64,000 nt of DNA. Source: Alistipes sp. (GTDB lineage: Bacteria > Bacteroidota > Bacteroidia > Bacteroidales > Rikenellaceae). How positions within the stretch are numbered: position 1 is the first letter of the stretch; the number at the start of each line of letters is the position of its first letter. Location of the stretch: NCBI GenBank assembly GCA_017532885.1, contig JAFXIS010000039.1, positions 62,001-126,000 of the forward strand, in the 5' to 3' direction. The translations under genes were made by a program, and so were the position numbers. Under the pieces are notes generated by a model. It made no database searches, was not told where the DNA came from, and was given only the letters and a program-made list of their open reading frames with translations. Shown here one piece after another: positions 17,905 to 25,942 of the stretch.

Positions 17905-18927
17905 TTAAATTTCATGCGAGAGTGAGGGTGGCACAGCACCACTCATATCTATATCGCCCCAACGCTCGGCAATCATATCAAGCGTAGAGTATAACTCTTC
18001 TATGTCGTTCGATGTAACAAGTGTCAGGCGTGTTGATTTGAAGTCGGGCAAACCCTTAAAATAGTTCGACAAATGGCGACGCATCTCCAAAATGCCGACT
18101 CTCTCGCCCTTAATCTCCAACGACTTCGCCAGATGCTCCTTCGCAATAGCCACTCGCTCCACAACCGAGGGTTGCGGCATAACCTCGCCCGTAGCCATAA
18201 AGTGTTTCACCTCGCGGAAAATCCACGGACGACCATATGTCGCACGACCTATCATCACTCCATCGACGCCATAGGTATCGAACATCTGCTTCGCCTTCGG
18301 GCCTGAATCCACATCGCCATTGCCGATAATTGGAATCTCAATCGAAGGATGGTGCTTCACCTCGCCAATCAAGGTCCAATCCGCCTCGCCACGATACATC
18401 TGCGAGCGTGTGCGACCGTGAATAGTCAGAGCCTTAATACCCACATCCTGCAAACGGAGTGCGATATCCAGAATGTTCTTATTATCCTCGTCCCAACCGA
18501 GGCGTGTTTTAACTGTTACGGGAGTTTCGACCGCTTCGACAATCTGGCGCGTCATCTCGACCATAAGTGGCACATCGCGCATCATACCCGAGCCCGCTCC
18601 ACGGCCTGCAATTTTCTTAACGGGGCAGCCAAAGTTGATATCAATAAAGTCGGGATGTGCCGTCTCGGCTATGCGGGCAGCCTCAACCATCGGCTCGATT
18701 AAGTGTCCATAAATCTGAATACCTACGGGACGCTCCGCCTCGTCGATATTGAGTTTTGCGCGCGACTTCCACGCATCGCGAATCAGCCCATCGGACGATA
18801 TAAACTCCGTAGTCACTACATCAGCACCCATGCGTTTACACATATAGCGAAACGACGGGTCGGTGACATCCTCCATAGGAGCCAAAAACAATGGCTGCAA
18901 ACCCAAATCTATATCTCCGATTTTCAT
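17905..18927 (-). CDS. dusB: tRNA dihydrouridine synthase
   Basis: A flavoenzyme that reduces uridine to dihydrouridine in tRNA D-loops. I use the ATG at 18927 (340 residues, MKIGDIDLGLQPLFLAPMEDVT) because the longer start at 18951 lies inside the terminator of prfA. Motifs: 'LAPMEDVTDPSFR' FMN-binding start, 'INFGCPVKKIAGRGAGSGMM' with the catalytic Cys, 'TVKTRLGWDE', 'IHGRTRSQMY', 'IPIIGNGDVDSG' and 'GVMIGRATYGRPWIF'. Together these fit the DusB branch. It is downstream of prfA on the same strand and probably needs its own promoter or read-through. Confidence 0.93.
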   Translation of the reverse strand: MKIGDIDLGLQPLFLAPMEDVTDPSFRYMCKRMGADVVTTEFISSDGLIRDAWKSRAKLNIDEAERPVGIQIYGHLIEPMVEAARIAETAHPDFIDINFGCPVKKIAGRGAGSGMMRDVPLMVEMTRQIVEAVETPVTVKTRLGWDEDNKNILDIALRLQDVGIKALTIHGRTRSQMYRGEADWTLIGEVKHHPSIEIPIIGNGDVDSGPKAKQMFDTYGVDGVMIGRATYGRPWIFREVKHFMATGEVMPQPSVVERVAIAKEHLAKSLEIKGERVGILEMRRHLSNYFKGLPDFKSTRLTLVTSNDIEELYSTLDMIAERWGDIDMSGAVPPSLSHEI

Positions 18928-18940
18928 ACTCTTAATATAT

Positions 18941-18976
18941 AAAAAGGGCATCTGCCTCTTACGGGGAGATACCCTC
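18941..18976 (-). terminator. Terminator between prfA and dusB
   Basis: On the minus strand AGGGTATCT...AGATGCCCT forms a 9-bp stem with one G-U pair and an additional CC/GG pairing in the loop, followed by TTTTT. It lies directly after the prfA stop. Confidence 0.8.
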
Positions 18977-18999
18977 TTTGTGGTTTGGAATTATTACTC

Positions 19000-20085
19000 T
19001 TACAACTCGCTCTCCTTCAATCGCTCGGCGTTCTCCGCTACAATCAGGTGGTCAATGCAATCCTGAATCTCACCATCCATAAATGCCGACAGGTTATAAA
19101 TCGTATAGTTTATACGGTGATCGGTAATACGGCCCTGCGGATAGTTGTAGGTACGAATCTTTGCCGAACGATCACCTGTCGAAACCATAGTCTTACGCTT
19201 CGAGGCGATTTCGTCCAGGTACTTCGAGTACTCGAGGTTGAAAACTCGCGTACGCAACTCCTCGAATGCCTTATCGAAGTTCTTAAGCTGCGACTTCTGG
19301 TCCTGACACTGCACAACGATACCCGTAGGGATGTGCGTAAGACGAATAGCCGAATAGGTAGTATTTACCGACTGACCACCGGGACCCGAAGCACAGAAGA
19401 TATCCTTGCGGATATCGTTCATCGAAATCTCAACATCAAACTCCTCAGCCTCAGGCAATACAGCCACCGAAGCAGCAGAAGTATGCACACGGCCCTGAGT
19501 CTCGGTCTGCGGCACGCGCTGCACGCGGTGAACACCCGACTCATACTTCAGCGTACCATATACGCTCTGACCCGTAACCTTCAGCACAACCTCCTTGTAA
19601 CCACCTACGGCACCATCCGAGAACGAGGTAATCTCATAACGCCAGCCCTTTGACTCGATATACTTGGTGTACATACGCAACAAGTCGCCTGCAAAGATTG
19701 CAGCCTCGTCGCCACCAGTACCGCCACGAATCTCAAGAATGGCATTCTTATCATCCTGCGGGTCTTTAGGGATAAGCAAGAGCTTAATATCCTCCTCCAT
19801 CTTCTCCAACGAAGGCTCCAACTCCGCAATCTCCATACGCGCCATTTCGCGCATCTCCTCGTCCTTATCGTTGGCAAGGATATCCTTTGCCTCCGCCAAA
19901 TTTGCAAGGGCTGTACGATAACGCTCCGAAGTCTCGATAATAGGCTCCAACTCCTTATACTCCTTGGTAAGCTGCACGAACTGCTTAACATCGGCAATTA
20001 CCTCAGGGTCGGTGAGTTTCTGTCCCGTCTCCTCGTATTTAAGTTTAAGGCCATCAAGGCGCATAAGTATAGAATTGTCTGCCAT
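19000..20085 (-). CDS. prfA: Peptide chain release factor 1
   Basis: A 361-residue class-I release factor that reads UAG and UAA stop codons. The GGQ peptidyl-tRNA hydrolysis motif is in 'CASGPGGQSVNTTYSAIRLTH' (about residues 228-248). The upstream 'GRVHTSAASVAVLPE' and 'VHRVQRVPQTETQGR' are typical RF1 segments. The N-terminal helical domain is complete. The gene has no programmed frameshift, which is a feature of prfB, not prfA. A minus-strand -7-like TATCTTTG lies at 20111-20118. It is divergent from the B12 operon. Confidence 0.95.
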   Translation of the reverse strand: MADNSILMRLDGLKLKYEETGQKLTDPEVIADVKQFVQLTKEYKELEPIIETSERYRTALANLAEAKDILANDKDEEMREMARMEIAELEPSLEKMEEDIKLLLIPKDPQDDKNAILEIRGGTGGDEAAIFAGDLLRMYTKYIESKGWRYEITSFSDGAVGGYKEVVLKVTGQSVYGTLKYESGVHRVQRVPQTETQGRVHTSAASVAVLPEAEEFDVEISMNDIRKDIFCASGPGGQSVNTTYSAIRLTHIPTGIVVQCQDQKSQLKNFDKAFEELRTRVFNLEYSKYLDEIASKRKTMVSTGDRSAKIRTYNYPQGRITDHRINYTIYNLSAFMDGEIQDCIDHLIVAENAERLKESEL

Positions 20086-20110
20086 AATCTTTTTACTTTT
20101 TATTTGCGGG

Positions 20111-20118
20111 CAAAGATA
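20111..20118 (-). promoter_or_regulatory. -7 element for prfA
   Basis: On the minus strand TATCTTTG matches TAnnTTTG, 26 bases upstream of the prfA ATG. No clear TTTG lies 19-20 bases further upstream. Confidence 0.5.
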
Positions 20119-20149
20119 GTGATAATTTTCAAGAATTTTTCATCTATTT

Positions 20150-20180
20150 TTTGCATTTTCAATTTTATTCTCTACTTTTG
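20150..20180 (+). promoter_or_regulatory. Promoter of the corrinoid-uptake operon
   Basis: TTTG (20150-20153), 19 bases, then TACTTTTG (20173-20180) is an excellent match to the Bacteroidota consensus. Transcription would begin near 20187, directly at the riboswitch. Confidence 0.75.
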
Positions 20181-20184
20181 CTGT

Positions 20185-20374
20185 TGCAAATGGTTCTCCG
20201 GCAGTTCTATAACCTAAGGAGTGAAAAGGAAATCCGGTGCAAATCCGGAACAATACCTGTTGCTGTAAATCCCATTCTCATTAAGGGAATTTTTATTCTG
20301 TTGCACTCTTTGCCACTGGGCTATGACCTGGGAAGGCGCACAGATAGGGATAAGTCAGAAGACCTGCCTTTGCA
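20185..20374 (+). ncRNA. Cobalamin (AdoCbl) riboswitch
   Basis: The leader contains the cobalamin riboswitch hallmarks in order: a purine-rich AAAAGGAAATCCGGTGCAAA segment, the paired TCCGGAAC, a CCTGTTGCTGTAA core and, near the 3' end, AGTCAGAAGACCTGCC, the conserved B12-box end. TGCAAA (20185-20190) and TTTGCA (20369-20374) form the closing P1 helix, giving a length of about 190 nt. In this family high adenosylcobalamin lowers expression of the downstream genes. All four downstream genes fit corrinoid uptake, which supports the call. The switching mechanism (translation or termination) is not clear from sequence. Confidence 0.9.
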
Positions 20375-20397
20375 TTTTGGATTTTTGGCCTGCAGGA

Positions 20398-20601
20398 CTA
20401 CGGGACGAATCAAAACTAATTTTTAGCAGTAAAATTTTAGGTTTTGCCCCGTAGTAGGTGGTGAAGCGCGATTTTTAGGAGGTGTAGTAGCTACGGTTAC
20501 TCATTCCGAAGAGTCGATTTTTGACGGCAAAAATGTTTTGAGTTAATTTGAGTTCTGCTTTGTGGCGCAACTTTTTTATTAACTTAAAATATTTATGCGT
20601 T
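20398..20601 (+). promoter_or_regulatory. Long leader after the riboswitch with hairpins and CGATTTTT repeats
   Basis: About 230 bases separate the riboswitch from the first ATG. ACTACGGG (20398-20405) pairs with CCCGTAGT near 20447-20454, and an inner CAAAAC/GTTTTG pairing lengthens the stem. Two copies of CGATTTTT (20469-20476 and 20515-20522) flank a GTAGCTAC-like core. This could be the expression platform or an intergenic repeat element. I see no open reading frame of note here. Confidence 0.5.
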
Positions 20602-21723
20602 ATGAAGAGATTTTTCATTTTTGCAGCACTTTGCGTAAGTGCTATGGCGCTCGCCTCTTGCGAGTTTGACGACAGTGATTTGTGGCAGAAGGTTGATGAA
20701 ATGCAGCAGCAAATCGACACCAACACCGAGGATATTGCCACCCTCACGGCGTTAGTGGATGCTTTGAACAAGGGTAAAATCATCACCTCAACCGAGCAGA
20801 CCGAAAACGGCTATCGCCTTGTGTTTAACGATGGTAGCAGCATCGAAATCACAAACGGAAAGAATGGCACAAACGGCAACGACGGCGACTCGTTCTTTGA
20901 AAATGTCGAAGTGGTAGATGGCATGGTCGTTATCACCATGGCCGACGGCAGCGTAATAGAGATTCCGACGACCGATTACAAAACCTATGAACTGCGCATT
21001 CTTACATTCGAAGATGCCGATTATCGCGGAAATGAGAGCAATGCTGCCTCATATTGGAGCGATTTTATCCCCACCGACAGCGAGTACGGCGACGGTAACG
21101 GTCGCTATGCTTGGTATGACGAGGGCAATACCTTCCTCTCGTTCACGCCCTCCGAGACTGCGTTGTACCCCGGCTACGGAGGTCACGCGTTGTCGAATTA
21201 TGTGGGTAGCGACCTCTCACAAGGCGACTATACGCACGACCTGCAAGCCTACAATGTCGAGGGTGGAGCTAACGGCTCGGAGAATTTCTGCGTTCATTTC
21301 GGCTATACTGATGAGTCGGAGTATGGTATGCAGAACGAAATGGTCTATTTTGAGTTTGGCGATGGTGAGGCTCGCGTTATTGACCATATGTATGTTACCA
21401 ACACCACCTATGTATATAATCTGCTCGAAAATGGTGACGGTTGGCAAGTGCCGACAGGAGCTGGCGAGGAGAGCTGGTATAAGATTGTGGCGTACGGCTA
21501 CGACCTAAATGGCGAAAAGTGCGGCGAGGCGGAGTTCACGCTTTGGAATGAGGGCCGTCAAGGCGTTCAGGAGTGGACAAAGTGGGATTTGTCATCACTT
21601 GGCAAGGTTGTGCAGGTTAAGTTCAATCTCGTAGGTAGCGACGACCTCTATGGCGAGTATGGACTTGGCGTGGCAGGTTATTTCGCCTACGACGATGTTG
21701 CAGTACGATTTGACAAGGAGTAA
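20602..21723 (+). CDS. Surface lipoprotein with coiled-coil stalk and DUF4465-like domain
   Basis: A 373-residue lipoprotein. I start it at ATG 20602, giving MKRFFIFAALCVSAMALASC with lipobox Cys20; a longer frame start at 20548 is unlikely. Residues about 25-55 are a heptad coiled coil ('VDEMQQQIDTNTEDIATLTALVDAL'), then a short collagen-like GKNGTNGNDG stretch, then a beta-rich domain of about 240 residues rich in Gly/Asp/Tyr (DUF4465-type, ending 'YFAYDDVAVRF'). It is the first gene behind the cobalamin riboswitch. By position it is a surface corrinoid-binding or docking protein. Comparable genes occur in Bacteroides B12 loci, but direct binding is not proven here. Confidence 0.8.
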   Translation: MKRFFIFAALCVSAMALASCEFDDSDLWQKVDEMQQQIDTNTEDIATLTALVDALNKGKIITSTEQTENGYRLVFNDGSSIEITNGKNGTNGNDGDSFFENVEVVDGMVVITMADGSVIEIPTTDYKTYELRILTFEDADYRGNESNAASYWSDFIPTDSEYGDGNGRYAWYDEGNTFLSFTPSETALYPGYGGHALSNYVGSDLSQGDYTHDLQAYNVEGGANGSENFCVHFGYTDESEYGMQNEMVYFEFGDGEARVIDHMYVTNTTYVYNLLENGDGWQVPTGAGEESWYKIVAYGYDLNGEKCGEAEFTLWNEGRQGVQEWTKWDLSSLGKVVQVKFNLVGSDDLYGEYGLGVAGYFAYDDVAVRFDKE

Positions 21724-21735
21724 CAACTGCCGAAG

Positions 21736-22677
21736 ATGAAACTTTTTAGATTTATGTGTATGTTGATGATTGTAGTCGCATCGTCCTGCAATAAGGACGA
21801 TGTGATTACAGTCACATTTGATGACGACTACTACCGCGCCGCAACCGAAGAGTCAAAAGCGGAGTTCTCAAAGGTCTTTGAATATACACCTGCTCCGGGG
21901 CAGTTTATCGGAGAGACCAAAACGGGAGGTTTTTCTGGCGAGGAACTTACATCCGCAGATGCCGTAAGCTACGCCGAAATGCGTCTGTCGGAGAGTAAAT
22001 TTATCTCGCTTGGCGGCTTTGGTGGTTATGTGATTGTAGGCTTCGACCACAGCATAGATAACAGTGTTGGCTACGATATCGCCATTGGCGGCAATGCCTT
22101 CAAAGGCTCATCGGAGCCGGGCGTTGTATGGGTTATGCAGGACGAAAATGGCGACGGAGAGCCAAACGACACTTGGTATGAGCTGCAAGGCAGCGAGAGC
22201 AATGCCGAAACAACCATAAAAGAGTACTCCGTAACCTACTACCGCCCCACCGTAGCAGGACAACCCGTCAGGTGGAGCGACAGCGAAGGCGCAGAGGGGG
22301 AGATTGACTATTTGGCAGCCTATCATCAGCAGGAGTCATACTATCCGCAATGGATTAAGGAGGATAGTTACACTCTATCGGGCACACGCCTCGAAGCTCG
22401 CAACTACGATAGTTCGGGCAACGGTTCGATGTGGGTACAGCCCGCCTACGGTTGGGGTTATGCCGATAATTTCAGCGACGAGGACCACACCTTGGAGGGT
22501 GGAAACATGAACTTATTCGACATAGCGAACGCCATCGACAGCGAGGGCAAGGCAAAGGAGTTGAAATATATAGATTTTGTAAAGGTGCAGACTGCCGTAA
22601 ACGCCAAGAGCGGCTGGTTGGGCGAACTTTCAACCGAGGTTACAGGTTTTTACGATTATAGGTTAATGATGAAATAA
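21736..22677 (+). CDS. B12-locus surface lipoprotein
   Basis: A 313-residue lipoprotein with signal MKLFRFMCMLMIVVASSC (lipobox Cys18). The body is beta-rich, with 'SLGGFGGYVIVGFDHSIDN' followed by 'DIAIGGNAFKGSSEPGVVWVMQDENGDGEPNDTWYELQGSE'. This pattern is typical of cell-surface proteins that travel with BtuG and BtuB in Bacteroidota. The segment 'DENGDGEPNDTWYE' resembles a calcium-binding DxNxDG loop. It begins 12 bases after the upstream stop, and its TAA overlaps the next ATG (TAATG). It is predicted to sit on the outer surface and assist corrinoid capture. Function is inferred from context. Confidence 0.8.
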   Translation: MKLFRFMCMLMIVVASSCNKDDVITVTFDDDYYRAATEESKAEFSKVFEYTPAPGQFIGETKTGGFSGEELTSADAVSYAEMRLSESKFISLGGFGGYVIVGFDHSIDNSVGYDIAIGGNAFKGSSEPGVVWVMQDENGDGEPNDTWYELQGSESNAETTIKEYSVTYYRPTVAGQPVRWSDSEGAEGEIDYLAAYHQQESYYPQWIKEDSYTLSGTRLEARNYDSSGNGSMWVQPAYGWGYADNFSDEDHTLEGGNMNLFDIANAIDSEGKAKELKYIDFVKVQTAVNAKSGWLGELSTEVTGFYDYRLMMK

Positions 22678-23747
22678 TGAAAGTGTTTTCGACATATATG
22701 CGATTGTGGATGCTGGCGATAATGTTGGCATTTACGGGTTGCATGGAGTGGGAGTACGGCGTGGAGGAGGAGTTCTCGGCGTCGGACAAGGGGCTGTTTA
22801 TTATAAACGAGGGAAACTTCAACTACGGCAACGCAACACTCTCATACTACAACCCCGCAACAAAAGAGGTCGAAAACGAGATTTTCTATCGCGCCAACGC
22901 TATGCGCTTGGGCGATGTGGCGCAGTCGATGACCTTGTACGACGGCAAAGGTTGGGTTGTTGTGAATAATTCGCATGTCATCTTCGCCATAAATCCCGAC
23001 ACCTTCCAGGAGGTGGGACGCATCGAGGGCTTCACTTCGCCCCGATATATACATTTCATCTCCGACGAGAAGGCCTATGTGACACAAATTTGGGATAACC
23101 GCATAGCCATAGTAAATCCCAAGCGATACGAGATTACGGGCTATATTGAGTGCCCTGCAATGACTATGGAGAGCGGCTCGACAGAGCAGATGGTTCGATG
23201 GGGCGACTATCTGTTTGTCAATTGCTGGTCGTATCAGAATCGCATCTTGAAAATTGATACTCGCACCGACAAGGTGGTAGCCGAACTAAAGGTCGGCATA
23301 CAACCCACCTCAATCGTGCTGGATAGGAACGGAAAATTATGGACCATAACCGATGGCGGCTATGAGGGTAGTCCTTATGGCTACGAAGCCCCTGCACTCT
23401 ATCGCATCGACGCCGAGACATTCTCGATTGAAAAGGAGTTCCGCTTCAATCGCGGCGATGCTCCTTCGGAGGTGCAGTTAAACGGCACACGCGACCGCCT
23501 TTATTGGATAAATGACGATATTTGGGCTATGAATATCGAGGATGAGCGCCTACCCGTGCGACCATTTTTAGAGGCCGCCGAAACGATATATTACGGCCTT
23601 ACGATTTGTCCTTTGTCGGGCGATGTCTACATAGCCGATGCCATTGATTATCAGCAACCCGGCAAGATTTATCGCTATACGCAGTCGGGCGAAAAAATAG
23701 ATGAATTTTATGCGGGAGTTATCCCCGGTGCATTTTGTTGGAAGTAA
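22677..23747 (+). CDS. btuG: BtuG-like beta-propeller lipoprotein (corrinoid binding)
   Basis: A 356-residue lipoprotein (MKVFSTYMRLWMLAIMLAFTGC, lipobox Cys22) with a YncE/DUF5074-like seven-bladed propeller. Repeating blade signatures include 'GLFIINEGNFNYGNATLSYYNP', 'GWVVVNNSHVIFAINPDTFQEVGRI', 'YVTQIWDNRIAIVNPKRYEITGYI', 'ILKIDTRTDKVVAELKVGIQPTSIV' and 'DVYIADAIDYQQPGKIYRYTQSG'. BtuG in Bacteroides thetaiotaomicron binds cobalamin with very high affinity and caps BtuB. The order BtuG-BtuB behind a cobalamin riboswitch is the same here. Start and stop overlap neighbouring genes, showing tight coupling. The symbol is by homology and context. Confidence 0.85.
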   Translation: MKVFSTYMRLWMLAIMLAFTGCMEWEYGVEEEFSASDKGLFIINEGNFNYGNATLSYYNPATKEVENEIFYRANAMRLGDVAQSMTLYDGKGWVVVNNSHVIFAINPDTFQEVGRIEGFTSPRYIHFISDEKAYVTQIWDNRIAIVNPKRYEITGYIECPAMTMESGSTEQMVRWGDYLFVNCWSYQNRILKIDTRTDKVVAELKVGIQPTSIVLDRNGKLWTITDGGYEGSPYGYEAPALYRIDAETFSIEKEFRFNRGDAPSEVQLNGTRDRLYWINDDIWAMNIEDERLPVRPFLEAAETIYYGLTICPLSGDVYIADAIDYQQPGKIYRYTQSGEKIDEFYAGVIPGAFCWK

Positions 23748-23752
23748 AGTCT

Positions 23753-25807
23753 ATGAGGAGATTTTTTACCATACTGTTCGTAGTCTTTGCAGCCTATACA
23801 GCCAAGGCACAGACGACCGAGAATTGGATTGACGATGGTCTTTCAATCCCCGAAGTGGCTGTGCTGGGCGAGAAACCAATGAAGGATATAGGCTCACAAA
23901 AGACCACTTTCAGCGAATCGGTCCTGAAGGAGAGCATTGCACTGTCGATGGCGGATGTTTTGACCTTCAACTCCTCGATTTTTGTCAAAAGCTACGGTCG
24001 CGCGACTCTCTCAACCGTATCATTCCGAGGCACATCTCCGGCACATACGCAGGTTAGCTGGAACGGCCTCAGGATAAACAGCCCTATGCTCGGAATGACC
24101 GATTTTTCGATGATTCCCTCCTACTTTATCGACGAGGCGTCGCTGCTTCACGGCACATCGTCGGTGAACGATACGGGCGGCGGTCTTGGAGGCTCGGTAC
24201 GCCTTGCAACCAAACCTCTGCAAGCCGATGGCTTTGGCATGCAATATATTCAGGGTGTGGGCTCGTTCCGCACCTTCGACGAGTTCCTGCGCCTTACATA
24301 TGGCTCGCGCAAGTGGCAATTTTCGACTCGCGCGGCATACTCCTCATCGCCCAACGACTTTAAGTATCGTAACCGCGACAAACGCGAAAACATCTACGAC
24401 GAAGATAAAAACATCATCGGTCGCTACTACCCCATAGAGCGCAACCGCAGCGGTGCCTACAAGGATTTGCACATCTTGCAGGAGATATCGTTCAACGCTG
24501 GGCGAGGCGATAGTTTTGCACTGAAGGCGTGGTATGTGGACTCCAATCGCGAGTTGGCAATGCTCACCACCGACTATGGCGACGAGGGCGACTTCGACAA
24601 CCGACAGCGAGAGCATACTCTGCGCTCGGTTTTGGAGTGGAATCATCTGCGACATAATTGGAAGGTCGGAGCAAAAGCGGGTTATGTCTATTCATGGACT
24701 GCATACGACTTCAAGCGTGACCCCGGCAATGGCATTATGGAGGTTATGACGCGCTCCCGCAGCCTCACAAACACCCTCTTCGGGCAGGCCGAGGGCGAGT
24801 ATTATATCGGCAATAAATGGCTCTTTACGGCCAACTTGACGGCACATCAGCACTTCGTCGAGAGCCGCGACAAGAATATCATCCGCCAAGACGGCAACAA
24901 GGCTATTGTCGGCTATGACCAGAGTCGCGTAGAGCTGTCGGGCGCAGTGTCGGCAAAGTGGCGCCCATACGAAAAATTGGGGCTTTCGCTTATCGTGCGC
25001 GAAGAGATGTATGGCGAGGAGTTTTCACCCATCATACCTGCATTTTTTGCCGAATACGAGCTCTCCCGACAAGGTAACATCATACTCAAAGGCTCGGTGT
25101 CAAGAAATTTCCGTTTCCCGACGCTCAACGACCTCTACTTCCTGCCGGGCGGTAATCCCGACCTAAAGAAAGAGCGTGGCTGGACCTACGACGCCGGAGT
25201 ATCGTTTGCCGTTGGGAAATCCGATGTCTACACACTCTCGGGCTCGGCTTCGTGGTTTGACTCATATGTCAAGGATTGGATTTTATGGCTCGCAACACCC
25301 AAAGGTTTCCTCTCGCCTCGCAATGTAAAGCAGGTGCACGCCTATGGCGTGGAACTCAAGGCGGACTTGGCCGTTGCCTTTAATCGTCATTGGAAATTTG
25401 ATGCTTCGGGCACCTTTTCGTGGACACCCTCAATCAACGAGGGCGAGCCGATGACCGAGGCCGACAAATCGGTGGGCAAGCAGTTGCCATACATTCCGCA
25501 GCTATCATCTACCCTCTCGGCACGCCTTATGTGGCGACGCTGGGCATTCCACTATAAGTGGTGCTATTACAGCCAGCGCTACACCATGTCGAGCAACGAC
25601 ATATCGCTCACGGGCCGCCTCCCCGACTACTACATGAGCAATATTTCGCTCGAAAAGGGTTTTTCCCTCCCATGGGCCGACCTCTCTGTAAAGGGCTCTA
25701 TCAACAATCTCTTTGACGAGGAGTATATTTCAGTCCTCTCGCGCCCCATGCCCGGCATAAACTTCGAAATCTTCCTCGGCATAACCCCCAAATGGGGCAA
25801 AAGATAA
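23753..25807 (+). CDS. btuB: BtuB-like TonB-dependent corrinoid receptor
   Basis: A 684-residue outer-membrane receptor from ATG 23753, six residues inside the longest frame. This start gives the signal MRRFFTILFVVFAAYTAKAQ directly after the BtuG stop. An N-terminal TonB-box-like 'PEVAVLGEK' precedes a plug domain ('SMADVLTFNSSIFVKSYGRATLSTVSFRG', 'QVSWNGLRINSPMLG', 'GGGLGGSVRLATKP'). The 22-strand-type barrel has the usual 'NLFDEEY' near the C-terminus. It has no SusD partner. Riboswitch, BtuG and position identify corrinoid as the likely cargo. It ends the operon and faces a minus-strand terminator. Confidence 0.88.
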   Translation: MRRFFTILFVVFAAYTAKAQTTENWIDDGLSIPEVAVLGEKPMKDIGSQKTTFSESVLKESIALSMADVLTFNSSIFVKSYGRATLSTVSFRGTSPAHTQVSWNGLRINSPMLGMTDFSMIPSYFIDEASLLHGTSSVNDTGGGLGGSVRLATKPLQADGFGMQYIQGVGSFRTFDEFLRLTYGSRKWQFSTRAAYSSSPNDFKYRNRDKRENIYDEDKNIIGRYYPIERNRSGAYKDLHILQEISFNAGRGDSFALKAWYVDSNRELAMLTTDYGDEGDFDNRQREHTLRSVLEWNHLRHNWKVGAKAGYVYSWTAYDFKRDPGNGIMEVMTRSRSLTNTLFGQAEGEYYIGNKWLFTANLTAHQHFVESRDKNIIRQDGNKAIVGYDQSRVELSGAVSAKWRPYEKLGLSLIVREEMYGEEFSPIIPAFFAEYELSRQGNIILKGSVSRNFRFPTLNDLYFLPGGNPDLKKERGWTYDAGVSFAVGKSDVYTLSGSASWFDSYVKDWILWLATPKGFLSPRNVKQVHAYGVELKADLAVAFNRHWKFDASGTFSWTPSINEGEPMTEADKSVGKQLPYIPQLSSTLSARLMWRRWAFHYKWCYYSQRYTMSSNDISLTGRLPDYYMSNISLEKGFSLPWADLSVKGSINNLFDEEYISVLSRPMPGINFEIFLGITPKWGKR

Positions 25808-25871
25808 TCCCACAATGAAAGACGATGAATGATGATGACGGAATAGACCTCAGACATCATCATTACCCCAT

Positions 25872-25908
25872 AAAAAAACATGCTACCGAGAAAATTCCCG
25901 ATAGCATG
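25872..25908 (-). terminator. Terminator at the end of the PUL (shared with BtuB side)
   Basis: Inverted repeat CATGCTACCGAG/CCCGATAGCATG with an A-rich loop. On the minus strand it is followed by TTTTTTT, so it mainly ends the minus-strand lipoprotein gene. It could also stop the B12 operon. Confidence 0.8.
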
Positions 25909-25942
25909 CCTCCTTTATTATTAATTTTGATTGAGATGGGGT

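Noticed and set aside
18928..18951. Eight-residue longer dusB start
   Set aside because: The codon lies in the 3' arm of the prfA terminator; the ATG at 18927 gives the normal family N-terminus.
20111..20374. Cobalamin riboswitch acting on prfA
   Set aside because: The aptamer is on the plus strand and opens the divergent uptake operon; prfA has its own minus-strand -7 element.
20548..20601. Longer start for the first B12-operon lipoprotein
   Set aside because: The extra 18 residues would precede an otherwise perfect lipoprotein signal starting at 20602.
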